Of a stretch of DNA of 64,000 bases, positions 17,922 to 26,726 are shown one piece after another. The DNA comes from an uncultured Acetatifactor sp. (GTDB lineage Bacteria > Bacillota > Clostridia > Lachnospirales > Lachnospiraceae). A program made the position numbers and the translations under genes. The notes beneath the pieces are model-generated. The model had not been told where the DNA came from, did no database searches, and was given only the letters and a program-made list of their open reading frames with translations. The first letter of the stretch is position 1, and each line of letters starts with the position of its first letter. Location: assembly GCA_910577235.1 (NCBI GenBank), contig CAJTMX010000006.1, forward strand, positions 1 to 64,000, read 5' to 3'.

Positions 17922-17951
17922 ATTTTACTCCATTTGGATTTTTCTTGTCAA
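17922..17951 (-). promoter_or_regulatory. Promoter of the FecR/cyclase/HD-GYP operon
   Basis: On the minus strand TTGACA (17946-17951), an 18-nt spacer, then TAAAAT (17922-17927). The leader is about 80 nt. The remaining sequence up to 18050 shows no gene. Confidence 0.5.
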
Positions 17952-18049
17952 CACAGTATTGCCTCTGTCATATATTTATCGTATGATTTTCCCCATTTTT
18001 TTAGACTTTTTCTCATTTCTCTTGGGCGGTTCGGGCAAAACGGCAGAAT

Positions 18050-18089
18050 CCCCATCCTTAAGCGGCGGTCATTTCCGAAAAGGATGGGG
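18050..18089 (-). terminator. Hairpin after the glycosyltransferase gene
   Basis: A perfect 10-bp stem CCCCATCCTT/AAGGATGGGG with a 20-nt loop lies 12 bp past the glycosyltransferase stop codon. There is no proper T tract on either side, so termination is only probable. Confidence 0.4.
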
Positions 18090-18101
18090 TTCACCTTAGC
18101 G

Positions 18102-19130
18102 TCAGTTAAACTTAAATATCTTCTGGCAGATATGGTAGGCGTCCACTGCCAGCCTGCGGCCTCCCCGACCCGGCAGGTTCATGGTCGCCCCCATGATCCC
18201 ACGGCGCATGGAGCCGAACAGTTTCTTATCCTTTCCTTTGAGATACTCCCACAACTCTTTTTTCATGGCAAGGTGTTCCTTGGTGCCGGAGCGCAGCAGC
18301 AGGACGCTGGACACCGTGGTAATGATCTCCAGATAATTGTACATGTACTGATACAGACGTCTGTCCTCATATATTTCCCCGCTCAGCTCCGTAAAATAAT
18401 CTATCATCCGTTTATTGACATAAATCTGCTGGTCGATGCGGGAGATCATGACGCTCTCGTTGACCGACTGGTCCTCCCGCCCGATATAATAGCGGTAAAA
18501 ATTCACATCCAGATAATACATGTTCTCAACATATGGCAGCGGCTCAAACACATAGAGATTATCCACATAAAAAGTGTGTCTGGGCAGTTCCAGGCCGCAC
18601 TCCCGCAGCAGCTTGGTGCGAAATATCACCGAGTGCATGAGAATATAGTGCCCTTTGGAGAAATGGTGGCAATCCTCCCAGGTAAACATCTGACCCGTGG
18701 GAAGTATATGCCTGTAATTCATGACCTTTTTGCGGTTCTCCCCCTCTTTTTCATAGACAAAATTGCAGATCAGCATATCCAGTACCCTGCTGGTGCCCGT
18801 CTGCTCACGAAGAGTCTCCAACACCTGCATGTAGGCCTCTTCCTTGACCCAGTCATCGCTGTCCACCACCTTGAAATACAGGCCGGTGGCCTGTTCGATG
18901 CCCGCGTTCACCGCGGCGCCGTGCCCCCCGTTTTCCTGGTGTATCGCCTTGACAATGCCCGGATACCGGGCCGCGTACTCATCCGCGATCTGCGCCGTGC
19001 AGTCTTGCCGGGAGCCGTCATCCACTATAATGATCTCCACGTCTTCTCCTCCGGGCAGCAGAGATTCAATGCATTTGCGCATATAGTTTTCTGAATTGTA
19101 GCAGGGTATTGCAATGGATAAAAGTTTCAT
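18102..19130 (-). CDS. Family 2 glycosyltransferase
   Basis: The 342-residue cytosolic protein begins LSIAIPCYNSENYMRKCI and contains IIIVDDGS and KVVDSDDWV, the nucleotide-sugar and metal-binding motifs of GT-A family 2 enzymes. The C-terminal third is helical with no membrane segment. Sugar donor and acceptor are unknown. It starts 6 bp after the SfsA-MutY stop codon, with AGGAG 9 nt upstream of the ATG. The two genes are therefore probably cotranscribed although functionally unrelated. Confidence 0.9.
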   Translation of the reverse strand: MKLLSIAIPCYNSENYMRKCIESLLPGGEDVEIIIVDDGSRQDCTAQIADEYAARYPGIVKAIHQENGGHGAAVNAGIEQATGLYFKVVDSDDWVKEEAYMQVLETLREQTGTSRVLDMLICNFVYEKEGENRKKVMNYRHILPTGQMFTWEDCHHFSKGHYILMHSVIFRTKLLRECGLELPRHTFYVDNLYVFEPLPYVENMYYLDVNFYRYYIGREDQSVNESVMISRIDQQIYVNKRMIDYFTELSGEIYEDRRLYQYMYNYLEIITTVSSVLLLRSGTKEHLAMKKELWEYLKGKDKKLFGSMRRGIMGATMNLPGRGGRRLAVDAYHICQKIFKFN

Positions 19131-19136
19131 GTCGTG

Positions 19137-21080
19137 TTACTCCTGTTCCGGTTCATTATTTGAGGTTTCATGGTCATCGGGAAAAGCCTCTTTTCCCTGG
19201 CGGATATTCAGATAGGGCAGATAGGCGGCAAACGCGGAGGGAATCGGATAGCGCTCCCGGGTCTGCTGGGGCTCCACATACAGCCACTGCTCCGTTTCCC
19301 CGCCGCTGCCCTTGGGCTCCAGTTCATCCACCCTGATCATATATCCCCACATATGCCATTCCCGGTGGGTAAAGATGTGTTTACTGTCCTCCAGTTTCCG
19401 AATCCGCAGGATCTTCAGACCGTTGTCCGCCAGATAGCGGGTGACTTCCTCCGCCGTCTTATGGCCCTCCATGCCGGGCAGCTCGTACATGCCCGCCAGA
19501 AGTCCGCCAGCGGGGCACCTGCGCAGCACGGCCCGGGTGTCGTCCCGGATTATAAGTACGGTCCTTTCCTCAATGACACGTTGCTTTTTGGCCGCCTTTT
19601 TGGGATACTCCGCCTCACAGTGCTCCCCATGGGCCACGCAGAGCCCGGCCATAGGGCATTCACCGCATTTTGGCTGTCCGCCGGGAACACAAACCATGGC
19701 GCCGATGTCCATCATGGCCTGATTAAAATCTCCGGGACGCAGTGCACTCATGGATTCCCGTAGTTCCCGCTCCACCCTGGCTCTCACTTTCGCGTCCGTG
19801 ATCTCCTGATCATCCATGCGAAACCGTGACAGAACCCTGAGTACGTTGCCATCCACCGCGGGTTCCTTTTTCCCGTACGCTATGGAGGCTATGGCTCCGG
19901 CGGTATAGCTGCCAATCCCCTTTAGCCGCATCAGCTCTTCCCGGGTATCCGGCATGCGGCCCCCGTATTCCTCCATGATCTGCTCTGCCGCCGCCCGAAG
20001 ATTGCGGGCACGGGAATAGTAACCCAATCCTTCCCACAGCTTTAACAGCCTCTCCTGAGAAATCTTGGCCAGGCTGGCAATATCCGGCAGCTCCTCCATA
20101 AAACGGCTGTAATACGGTTTCACCGCCTCCACTCTGGTCTGTTGCAGCATGATCTCGGACACCCATACATGATAGGGCGTCGGGTCCTCCCGCCATGGCA
20201 AAACTCTCCTGTGAGTATCATACCATTTCAGCAAGGGCTCCGCAATCGCTGACAGCTCTCCTTTTCTTAGGTTTTCCTTAATATTTTCTGAAATCCTGCT
20301 AAATTCTTCTTTGGGATTATTTTCCGTATAATTATATTTTATGTCATTTTTTGTGAAACGGGTTTCGACTGATTTATTATCCGTAAAATCAGCGGGGGGC
20401 GTCAGATACACCTGCACCTGATCCGCTATCTCCATACTTTCCGGTGTCACTCTACAGTCGTAGGCCAGAATACGCACCCCGGCCTCGGAGGCATGTTGCA
20501 GCGCCCGGGCAAACTCCGAGTGGGTCTGCACATTGGGCAGCAGATAGTTTACTCCCTTCATCTGAACCACAAAAAGAACATAAGCGCCGTAGCCCTCCCC
20601 TCTGGCCTTTATCAATTCTTCCACATGCTTTACCGCCCGCTGGGAAGGGGCGTCAGGAAAACGGACCACTCCGTTTTCTTCCAGCGTTACCCCTTTCACT
20701 TCCATAAATATCTTTTCCGTGTCCGTCTCAATATAAAAATCAAATCTGGAGTTGCCATAAACCGTCTCGGGTTTGACAGTCATTATGTCCGGGAAAAGCC
20801 GTTTCGACCAAAGCCACTCCAGCACGGCACGGTTAGGTGCCTGGGAGTCCATATTGATCACACGATCGCCTTTCTCCACTGCCACCAGGTCATAGGCCGT
20901 GCTTCGCGCCGGGTTAGCGCCCGGCTCCAGATAAACCACGGCTCCCGGAGTGAGCAGTTCCCTGCATCTCCCCGTATTTTTCACATGCACCCGCTCCTGC
21001 CTGCCCTCGATATCCACATATGCCACAAAGCGATTGGGGCGTTCAATAAAACGCCCCCTGGCTATGTTCTCGTATTTCAT
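19137..21080 (-). CDS. Fusion of SfsA-family nuclease and MutY adenine DNA glycosylase
   Basis: This 647-residue protein joins two families usually encoded separately. Residues 1-228 are a complete SfsA domain with the PD-(D/E)xK-like residues D114, E127 and K129 (RFDFYIE; FMEVKGV). After a polar linker (229-275), residues 276-640 are a full MutY: VLPWRE, catalytic E309 in WVSEIMLQQTRV, helix-hairpin-helix LKGIGSYTAGAI, D410 in PAVDGNVLRVLSR, an iron-sulphur cluster at C464, C472, C475 and C481, and the C-terminal NUDIX-like domain that recognises 8-oxoguanine. MutY removes adenine mispaired with 8-oxoG; SfsA has reported DNA/RNA nuclease activity. The frame is continuous, with an ordinary AGGGG site before the ATG. 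No MutY start with a good ribosome-binding site is evident in the linker. Confidence 0.9.
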   Translation of the reverse strand: MKYENIARGRFIERPNRFVAYVDIEGRQERVHVKNTGRCRELLTPGAVVYLEPGANPARSTAYDLVAVEKGDRVINMDSQAPNRAVLEWLWSKRLFPDIMTVKPETVYGNSRFDFYIETDTEKIFMEVKGVTLEENGVVRFPDAPSQRAVKHVEELIKARGEGYGAYVLFVVQMKGVNYLLPNVQTHSEFARALQHASEAGVRILAYDCRVTPESMEIADQVQVYLTPPADFTDNKSVETRFTKNDIKYNYTENNPKEEFSRISENIKENLRKGELSAIAEPLLKWYDTHRRVLPWREDPTPYHVWVSEIMLQQTRVEAVKPYYSRFMEELPDIASLAKISQERLLKLWEGLGYYSRARNLRAAAEQIMEEYGGRMPDTREELMRLKGIGSYTAGAIASIAYGKKEPAVDGNVLRVLSRFRMDDQEITDAKVRARVERELRESMSALRPGDFNQAMMDIGAMVCVPGGQPKCGECPMAGLCVAHGEHCEAEYPKKAAKKQRVIEERTVLIIRDDTRAVLRRCPAGGLLAGMYELPGMEGHKTAEEVTRYLADNGLKILRIRKLEDSKHIFTHREWHMWGYMIRVDELEPKGSGGETEQWLYVEPQQTRERYPIPSAFAAYLPYLNIRQGKEAFPDDHETSNNEPEQE

Positions 21081-21089
21081 ATGTTTCCC

Positions 21090-21809
21090 CTAAACCAATC
21101 TCTTGATCTCAAAGCGTTCCTTCATCATCAGACACTGTTTCAATTCCTCATAGCGCTGCTCCACGTCTTCTCCCTGCACCTCGATATCGCAACACAGGGA
21201 CATGGTGGTTATCATCTCATTGGTGATCCTGTGATGCAGAGCGGCCAGCACATTCAAACGCTGCTCGTAAGTGCGGGCGTCCAAAAACTCCAACACCAGC
21301 GGGTCTATTCCCGGCTCCTCCGGCTCAGATATCTCCTCAGGCTCCTGCCCGGTCAGGGCAGCGCCCTGTGCCGTCATGTTCTCCCTCTCTGCCGCGGCTG
21401 GGCCTTGCGCCCCGCGGTTCTCCCCCTCTGCCATGGCCGAACCTTGTGCCCCGCGGTTCTCCCCCTCTGCCGTGGCTGAGTCCCGTGCCCCGGTATTCTG
21501 CATTTCCGCTGTACCGATCATGCCTGTGCCGCCTTGTAACTGTGTAGTCTGTGCCAGCTGCCGTCCGGCCTCCGGCCCCTGCAGCTGAAACCGGAATACC
21601 TGATCCGCATCCGGGTATTTCTCCCTGTCCACCAGTCCCGTGAACATATCCAGCGGCCTGGCATATACTTTAAAATCCCCATACATCGCCTGATAGATCA
21701 CCAACTGCTCCCTTGTCTCCGTATGCACCGCCACAGCCTGCACCTGATACAGATTCCCTTTGAAATGTCTGTAAATCTCCTGTGCCCTGGGCATAAATCT
21801 CTCTGCCAT
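21090..21809 (-). CDS. DUF1653 domain protein with 13-residue tandem repeats
   Basis: The 239-residue protein has an N-terminal DUF1653 domain (about 12-68: YRHFKGNLYQVQAVAVHTET, VIYQAMYGDFKVYARPLDMF). A low-complexity middle (about 100-150) follows, made of a 13-residue unit based on GAQGSAMAEGENR. The C-terminal helical part is DPLVLEFLDARTYEQRLNVL onward. The function of DUF1653 is unknown. It ends 9 bp before the sfsA-mutY start, so the two are likely cotranscribed. Its ribosome-binding site (GGGAAAGAGG) lies at the edge of a dispersed palindromic repeat. Confidence 0.82.
   Translation of the reverse strand: MAERFMPRAQEIYRHFKGNLYQVQAVAVHTETREQLVIYQAMYGDFKVYARPLDMFTGLVDREKYPDADQVFRFQLQGPEAGRQLAQTTQLQGGTGMIGTAEMQNTGARDSATAEGENRGAQGSAMAEGENRGAQGPAAAERENMTAQGAALTGQEPEEISEPEEPGIDPLVLEFLDARTYEQRLNVLAALHHRITNEMITTMSLCCDIEVQGEDVEQRYEELKQCLMMKERFEIKRLV
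21365..21495 (-). repeat. 39-bp tandem repeats inside the DUF1653 gene
   Basis: About three and a half copies of a 39-bp unit, the clearest containing CCGCGGTTCTCCCCCTCTGC, encode the GAQG.A.AE.EN unit. The two central copies are nearly identical, which suggests recent duplication. Confidence 0.7.
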
Positions 21810-21820
21810 ATCTACCTCTT

Positions 21821-21856
21821 TCCCGCATATCGCAGCTCTGCACGCGATACTGCGCC
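21821..21856 (-). repeat. Dispersed palindromic repeat, copy 1
   Basis: On the minus strand GGCGCAGTATCGC, a short loop region, then GCGATATGCGG. The arms pair with one bulged base. It lies between an upstream unknown gene and the DUF1653 gene, ending in the latter's Shine-Dalgarno region. It is about 80% identical to the copy at 31860. Confidence 0.65.
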
Positions 21857-21907
21857 AATCAATTTACGGAATATCTGCGCTGGCTGTACCTGCCATTGCA
21901 TCCGAAA

Positions 21908-22288
21908 CTACTGCAGGAGCCGCGCCGTAAAGCCGCAGCCCGGCACCTGAAATCCCAACCCCTCTATCCGTTCCAGCACTTCTGCCTGAGTTTCCTCTTC
22001 CAGCCTGCAAAGCGCGCCGTGATGTACCAGCACCTTGTAGCTGCGCTGTCCGTCGCTGTCCACGATCCGGTTGAGCGTCACGCCGCTGTTGCGATATCCC
22101 TGCCGCTCCAAAAAATCTCTCACCCGGCCGATGTATTCCCTTTCCAGCTGCTGATAGTATGCCTCCTGAGTCTCCTGTGTATCCGCCGCCTGGCTCTCAA
22201 TACCTCCTATAACACACATTGCCGTTGCCATCGCCAATACGATGGCAACCAACGCACATATAATGCCATCCGTCCACGATCTTCCCAT
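21908..22288 (-). CDS. Small membrane-anchored protein of unknown function
   Basis: The 126-residue protein has one hydrophobic segment near the N-terminus (about 10-30), then a soluble domain with LEREYIGRVRDFLERQGYRNSGVTLNRIVD and a basic mid part. The topology predicts an extracytoplasmic domain. I recognise no family. Upstream of the ATG is GGGAGG at good spacing. It is on the same strand as the DUF1653 gene, about 100 bp away. Confidence 0.7.
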   Translation of the reverse strand: MGRSWTDGIICALVAIVLAMATAMCVIGGIESQAADTQETQEAYYQQLEREYIGRVRDFLERQGYRNSGVTLNRIVDSDGQRSYKVLVHHGALCRLEEETQAEVLERIEGLGFQVPGCGFTARLLQ

Positions 22289-22422
22289 AAAAACCTCCCA
22301 CTTATCCGTGATCTACAGCATCAAACTCCGTCCTATGGAACCGATACAATAGAAACAGTGCTTATGAGTCGATAATAGCGGATGTTATGTCCTATAAAAC
22401 TCCCTCAATCAAATCCGGGGCA

Positions 22423-23748
22423 TTATATCTTTTTTCCCCATATAATCTCTCCTCCTGTGGTAATGCCTGCCAGCGCCCATGCGGTATGGCTGTTTTCAAA
22501 ATCAAAGCATTCAAATACCATCGCGCGCTCAGGCGGCAGGTCCTCCGGTAGAGGAGAACACACCGATGCTGCCGGACTGTTGTCCCGCTCCTTAAGCCGC
22601 AGCCATTCCCACCCGGCCGCTTTCGCTGCGTCCTGCTCCGCCACATCCCTCAGGCCGCAGATCCCGCCTTTTTCTCCCGCATAGGGCTGGGGACTGAAAA
22701 CAGGCCATCCGTCCAAAAAGAACATGCGCCGCACCGTCATATAATGCATGCGGAAGGAGTCTCTGTCTCCGTCTTTTCGCCGCAGGCACTCCGCGCCGTC
22801 CCGGACGTGATGTACAAAGAAATATTGTTCAGAGACCGGGTCAAAGAACGGCACCCCATGTCCCGGCCCTCTGAATCCTGCAAACTGCCAGTCCTGTCCG
22901 TGCTCGGCCCAGGGATCATCCGCCCGGAAACAATAACTACCCGCCAGTTTCAGCCCCCAGCCCTCACCGTCCAGACTACGGCCCGCGTAGTCCAGATACG
23001 GCCCGGTAATCTGGCGGCTGCGGCCCACACGGATATCATAGTCATCCCCCAGCCATCCGTAAGACAGAAAAAGATAATAATACCCCGTCCCCGGATGGTA
23101 CATAACCGCCGCTCCCTCCGGCCCGTCAATATACGAGCGCTCCGGTCTGTGGGCTATTCTGACACCTTGATAGCGGGGGCTGGGGTTCACCGGCATACCT
23201 GTGACAGGGTCCAGTTCCTTAATATAGATGCCCCCAAAAAAAGAGCCGTAGATAAAATATTTCCGGCCCTCCGGCGTATCCGCCACATGGGCGTCTATGG
23301 CATTAGGTTCCGTATCCGGCGTATGCCAGGTATCCATGACCACGCCCCTGTTCTCAAAGGGTCCTTCCGGGCGCTGAGCCACCGCCAGCCAGATCCGGGA
23401 CTCTGAACTGCCAAAAGCTCTTGTGGCCGAATAATACATGCGGTACTCGCCGCCCACATACTCCACATAGGGTGCCCAGAAACCGAACGTGGGCTCATAC
23501 CCCGGTCCGTTATCCCGGCCCTGGGAAACGGCCTGTTCAGACAGCGCGCACCCCACAAACTCAAAATGTACCAGATCCCGGCTCCTGCGTACCGGAATAC
23601 CCTGGCGGTAAGCGGAAGTCACAGCCGCATCCGTACTGTATGAATAGTACATTCCGCTTACGGGATCGTACATCATAGATGGATCGTGAGACTCAAAGCA
23701 GGGATTTTTTTCCCTGTCGTGCAGATTAAGCTTAAATCCCGGTTCCAT
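22423..23748 (-). CDS. Family 43 glycoside hydrolase (arabinosidase/xylosidase type)
   Basis: The 441-residue protein has the GH43 five-bladed propeller pattern. Candidate catalytic residues are the Asp in SHDPSMMYD (base), the Asp in NAIDAHV and the Glu in YIDGPEGAAV (acid). There is no signal peptide, so it probably acts in the cytosol on imported oligosaccharides. Arabinan-type endo-activity is the closest look, but substrate is unproven. The ATG at 23748 is preferred because AGGAGG lies 5 nt upstream. No transporter or regulator for sugars is adjacent. Confidence 0.8.
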   Translation of the reverse strand: MEPGFKLNLHDREKNPCFESHDPSMMYDPVSGMYYSYSTDAAVTSAYRQGIPVRRSRDLVHFEFVGCALSEQAVSQGRDNGPGYEPTFGFWAPYVEYVGGEYRMYYSATRAFGSSESRIWLAVAQRPEGPFENRGVVMDTWHTPDTEPNAIDAHVADTPEGRKYFIYGSFFGGIYIKELDPVTGMPVNPSPRYQGVRIAHRPERSYIDGPEGAAVMYHPGTGYYYLFLSYGWLGDDYDIRVGRSRQITGPYLDYAGRSLDGEGWGLKLAGSYCFRADDPWAEHGQDWQFAGFRGPGHGVPFFDPVSEQYFFVHHVRDGAECLRRKDGDRDSFRMHYMTVRRMFFLDGWPVFSPQPYAGEKGGICGLRDVAEQDAAKAAGWEWLRLKERDNSPAASVCSPLPEDLPPERAMVFECFDFENSHTAWALAGITTGGEIIWGKKI

Positions 23749-23759
23749 ACTCTCCTCCT

Positions 23760-24332
23760 TCACTGGCGGTTGTAATAGTCAATACCGCCGCTGGCAATAA
23801 AATAAGTTCTGATATAGCCGTCCGTGGATACCACCACAAACTCGTTTGTGGCCTCGAGGAAATAGACGTCATCATTATCCTCCGCCTCCTGTTTATGCAG
23901 GACATCGGGATGATTTATCACCGCGTTGGCCGCGGCCACATACTCCTCTATCGTGGCGAAGCCCATCTCTATCCCGTGTTTCTCATAGTGCTGATCAAGC
24001 AGACGCTGGTTGCGGAAAGAATACAGCTGAATCTGGGGAGTCTCCGCCCACTGGGCAGACTGTGTATCCTCCAGTATGACAGCTGCCGACTCCGGTATGC
24101 TTTCCCATGATTCCCCTGACTGGCCGCCCGTCCCGTCGCCTTCGTCTGTCAGCACAGCATCTGATGTCCCGGTTAAATTCTCCGAAGGGCTGTCCCATGA
24201 CTCCATCGGCTCCTTCCCGGAACCGTCGGTTTCCGGGATTCGCATGGTATTCATAAAAAACAGTGCCGCCGCTATCACGACACAACATACATAAAGAAGA
24301 TTAGTTTTATTACTGTTTCCGCCTCTTTTCAC
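23760..24332 (-). CDS. Membrane-anchored protein with polymorphic-toxin-like C-terminal domain
   Basis: The protein is about 190 residues, starting at a GTG near 24332 with GGGGG upstream, or at a GTG at 24350. It has a basic tail, one membrane helix (about 13-32), an acidic Ser/Glu linker, and a C-terminal domain (last 90 residues). The domain contains LLDQHYEKHGIEMGF, IEEYVAAANAVI and TNEFVVVSTDGYIRTYF, and ends in YYNRQ. This layout matches the C-terminal module found on many Rhs-type toxins, probably a nuclease of the Barnase/EndoU/colicin/RelE-like group. Here it is carried by a simple signal anchor without a large toxin body, and no immunity gene is recognisable beside it. It may be a domesticated copy. 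Confidence 0.6.
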   Translation of the reverse strand: MKRGGNSNKTNLLYVCCVVIAAALFFMNTMRIPETDGSGKEPMESWDSPSENLTGTSDAVLTDEGDGTGGQSGESWESIPESAAVILEDTQSAQWAETPQIQLYSFRNQRLLDQHYEKHGIEMGFATIEEYVAAANAVINHPDVLHKQEAEDNDDVYFLEATNEFVVVSTDGYIRTYFIASGGIDYYNRQ

Positions 24333-24401
24333 CCTGTCATTCCCCCACACTCAAACACTGTATTGTTTCGGAATCATCTTCTATATTGCGATTACCGGCA
24401 T

Positions 24402-25382
24402 TCACTCCTCAAATACCGACACGATCAGTATTTCCACGCTCATAACGTCATTCATGCGCCCGGTCTTTACGGCCTCCTCCGCCTCCACGCATCTGCTCAG
24501 TGCCCGGCGCAGCACAGCAGATTTAAAACGGGACGTTTGGCTCAAATATTTGCCCACGGCAAAAGGCGGTACGCCCAGGCCGGAGGCGATCTCCTTGTTG
24601 GACGCCCCCTTACCCTTCATAGCCTTGGCCTGGAGCAGCAGATTACACTGCCTGGCGATCAAAAACAGTATCCGCATGGGCGGCTCCTTCAGCGTCAGCA
24701 GGTCATAATACAGTTCCAGCGCGTCCTTCTGTCTTTTCTCGGCAATGGCAGTGACCATATCAAAGATATGATTGGAGACCCGGGTAGTGCATACTGCCTC
24801 CACATCCTGCGGCTCCACCACATCCCTGTCCATACAGTAGCAGATCAGTTTTTCCAGCTCCATATGGATATTTTCCATATCCGTACCTGTCTTACTCAAA
24901 AACAGCTCCGCCGTGCTCTCGGTGATCTTTTTGCCCTCTTTGCCCAGAATGCCCGCCACCCAGCGTTTCAGCGTTTTTTCATCCTGTGCGGAGAATTCCA
25001 CCGCGCAGCCTTTGGCCTGCAGCGCCTTGAACAGTTTACTGCGCTTGTCCACCTCGCTTTCCGTAAAGATAAGCACTGTGGACTGGCTCTGCGCTCCCAG
25101 ATATTCCGCCATCTGCTCGCCGCCGGACTTAAACAGGCCGCTGTTATTCATAAAGATCACCCGGTGCTGTGCCAAAAAGGGCAAAGTTTCCGCCAGGTCG
25201 ATGATCTCTCCCACGGACATGTTTTTGCCCTCATAAAAATGGTTGTTCATATTGTCATCCGGAGCGCAAAGTGCCTCTTTCAGCTTGTCCCTGTACTGTC
25301 GCTTTAGATAGCGCTCCTCCCCGTACAGGAGGTATACCGGCTGAAACTGTGCCGATTTTATATCGTTTTGAATCCGCTGCAT
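24402..25382 (-). CDS. holA: DNA polymerase III delta subunit
   Basis: The 326-residue protein is the clamp-loader wrench that opens the beta sliding clamp. The start MQRIQNDIKSAQFQPVYLLYGEERYLKRQY is typical, and the AAA+-like fold and helical C-terminal collar (GLGVPPFAVGKYLSQTSRF) follow. Length is slightly below the usual 340. A promoter is recognisable 42 bp upstream, and GGGAGG precedes the ATG. In many Firmicutes holA follows comEC; here comEC is about 7 kb away on the same strand. Confidence 0.93.
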   Translation of the reverse strand: MQRIQNDIKSAQFQPVYLLYGEERYLKRQYRDKLKEALCAPDDNMNNHFYEGKNMSVGEIIDLAETLPFLAQHRVIFMNNSGLFKSGGEQMAEYLGAQSQSTVLIFTESEVDKRSKLFKALQAKGCAVEFSAQDEKTLKRWVAGILGKEGKKITESTAELFLSKTGTDMENIHMELEKLICYCMDRDVVEPQDVEAVCTTRVSNHIFDMVTAIAEKRQKDALELYYDLLTLKEPPMRILFLIARQCNLLLQAKAMKGKGASNKEIASGLGVPPFAVGKYLSQTSRFKSAVLRRALSRCVEAEEAVKTGRMNDVMSVEILIVSVFEE

Positions 25383-25423
25383 AGCGTACCTCCCACTGCC
25401 TTAGGGGCTTTTATTCCTCATCC

Positions 25424-25452
25424 ACAATAGCACAGAATCCTCCTTTTTTCAA
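25424..25452 (-). promoter_or_regulatory. Promoter of holA
   Basis: On the minus strand TTGAAA (25447-25452), a 17-nt spacer, and TATTGT (25424-25429) preceded by TGC. Confidence 0.5.
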
Positions 25453-25504
25453 CGGTGGGATCTTTTTCGCCACTATAAGTCTGCTCTTCTTTTTCATCCT
25501 TACA

Positions 25505-25540
25505 CCCCATATATCGCAAATCCGCAGGCGATACCTCACC
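25505..25540 (-). repeat. Dispersed palindromic repeat, copy 2 (diverged)
   Basis: GGTATCGCC...GCGATATATGG on the minus strand, with arms TATCGC/GCGATA and a 10-nt loop. It lies between the HD-domain gene and holA. It is less conserved than the copies at 21821 and 31860. Confidence 0.45.
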
Positions 25541-25561
25541 CAATTGTGTTTTTAATTGCCG

Positions 25562-26056
25562 TTATTGGCAATTCGTCAGCTGAAACTCCTCTATCAGCTT
25601 TTGAACCCGCTCCTGGGCAAAAAAGTACTCCTCTACAGGGTTGCGCAGCCAGTGCTGCATCACATCCGCATCCTTTAGTATCTCGTCAAATTCCTCATGA
25701 ACATTCTTTTTATCGCCATGTCTGCTGACCGCCTGGCAGACCCGGTCTATTTCCGACTCCGAAAATGACTGTGTCTGTGTCAGTATATCCCTGGCCCTTT
25801 CGCTGCTGTGCCGCTCGTGATCTTTTCTTGTGTTGTCCTCATATGTAGAAAAATCGTGGAGCATCCCGGCGATCTCCGCCAACTCCGCGTAAGCCCTGTC
25901 ATGCCCTCTGCGCAGGGCGATGAGGGCGCAGGCCTGTCCGACGCCGTACAGATGAACATAACCGCATCTCGCCGTCTCCTTATCCTCACACGCTTTCAGC
26001 ATGTCGTCCACATACCGCCTCACCGTGTCTATTCTGGTCAACTGACGTTCAAACAT
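25562..26056 (-). CDS. HD-domain phosphohydrolase-like protein
   Basis: The 164-residue cytosolic protein has an HD fold: HLYGVGQACALIAL, GMLHDFSTYED, HERHSSERA and CQAVSRHGDK supply the His and Asp metal ligands in the usual order, and a further DADVMQHWL follows. Such proteins hydrolyse nucleotides or other phosphate esters; the substrate is not predictable. The ATG at 26056 has GGGAGG about 8 nt upstream. A longer in-frame reading to 26257 runs into the VanZ gene and lacks coding character. Confidence 0.78.
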   Translation of the reverse strand: MFERQLTRIDTVRRYVDDMLKACEDKETARCGYVHLYGVGQACALIALRRGHDRAYAELAEIAGMLHDFSTYEDNTRKDHERHSSERARDILTQTQSFSESEIDRVCQAVSRHGDKKNVHEEFDEILKDADVMQHWLRNPVEEYFFAQERVQKLIEEFQLTNCQ

Positions 26057-26183
26057 TTCTTTGTCCTCCCATATCCCCTGCCAATCAGTCAGGGCCAGGC
26101 CATTCTCTCCGCATTTCATAACGGGACACCATCCCGAGCAGACTCCAACAATTCCTCTATGGCAGGCGCCAGCTTTTCCCGTG

Positions 26184-26726
26184 TCACCGGGCCAGCCTGC
26201 ACAGAACCGTTTTACTGAGTGCAACGTACAGCGCCGCTCCCATACAGCCTCCCGCAAAATTCAGTATCAGATCGTCCACATCCACACTGCGCCCGATAAA
26301 AAGCTGGCATGACTCGATAAAAAAAGGCAATATCAGAGCGTTTCGGGCCATGCGAAACGCCTTTTGCTGTTTTTTCCACAACAGGGGCAGCCCAAAACCC
26401 CAGGGAATGAACAACACAATATTTCCAACGATATTTACCAGAAAAATATCCGCGGGACAGTGTTCAAAGAAACCGGCGATGGTACGAAACGGAATCAGGT
26501 TGATGCCCTCACCGCTATATATGCGCCGCACGGCATCCTCCGCCATAGCTCCCGGACTCTGATAACGTCCCTGAAAAGTCAGCGTCAACAGTCCTCCCAT
26601 AAAGACTGCAAAAGCCGTCTCTGCCCAGGCTCTGGCTGACTTTTCCCGCCAGGGCCTGCGAATCGGCAGATATATGAGCAACAGCACAAGCATGATTGCC
26701 AGAAACCTTATTATATAACCCCACAT
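26184..26726 (-). CDS. VanZ family membrane protein
   Basis: The 180-residue protein has about five membrane segments and the VanZ hallmarks NLIPFRTI, VNIVGNIVLFIPWGFGLPLL and RSVDVDDLILNFAGG. VanZ itself confers low-level teicoplanin resistance, but most family members are uncharacterised, so a resistance role should not be assumed. It lies 127 bp upstream of the HD-domain gene on the same strand. Confidence 0.85.
   Translation of the reverse strand: MWGYIIRFLAIMLVLLLIYLPIRRPWREKSARAWAETAFAVFMGGLLTLTFQGRYQSPGAMAEDAVRRIYSGEGINLIPFRTIAGFFEHCPADIFLVNIVGNIVLFIPWGFGLPLLWKKQQKAFRMARNALILPFFIESCQLFIGRSVDVDDLILNFAGGCMGAALYVALSKTVLCRLAR

Noticed and set aside
26057..26257. Longer N-terminus for the HD-domain protein
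   Set aside because: The extension runs into the VanZ gene and lacks a ribosome-binding site, while the ATG at 26056 has a good one.
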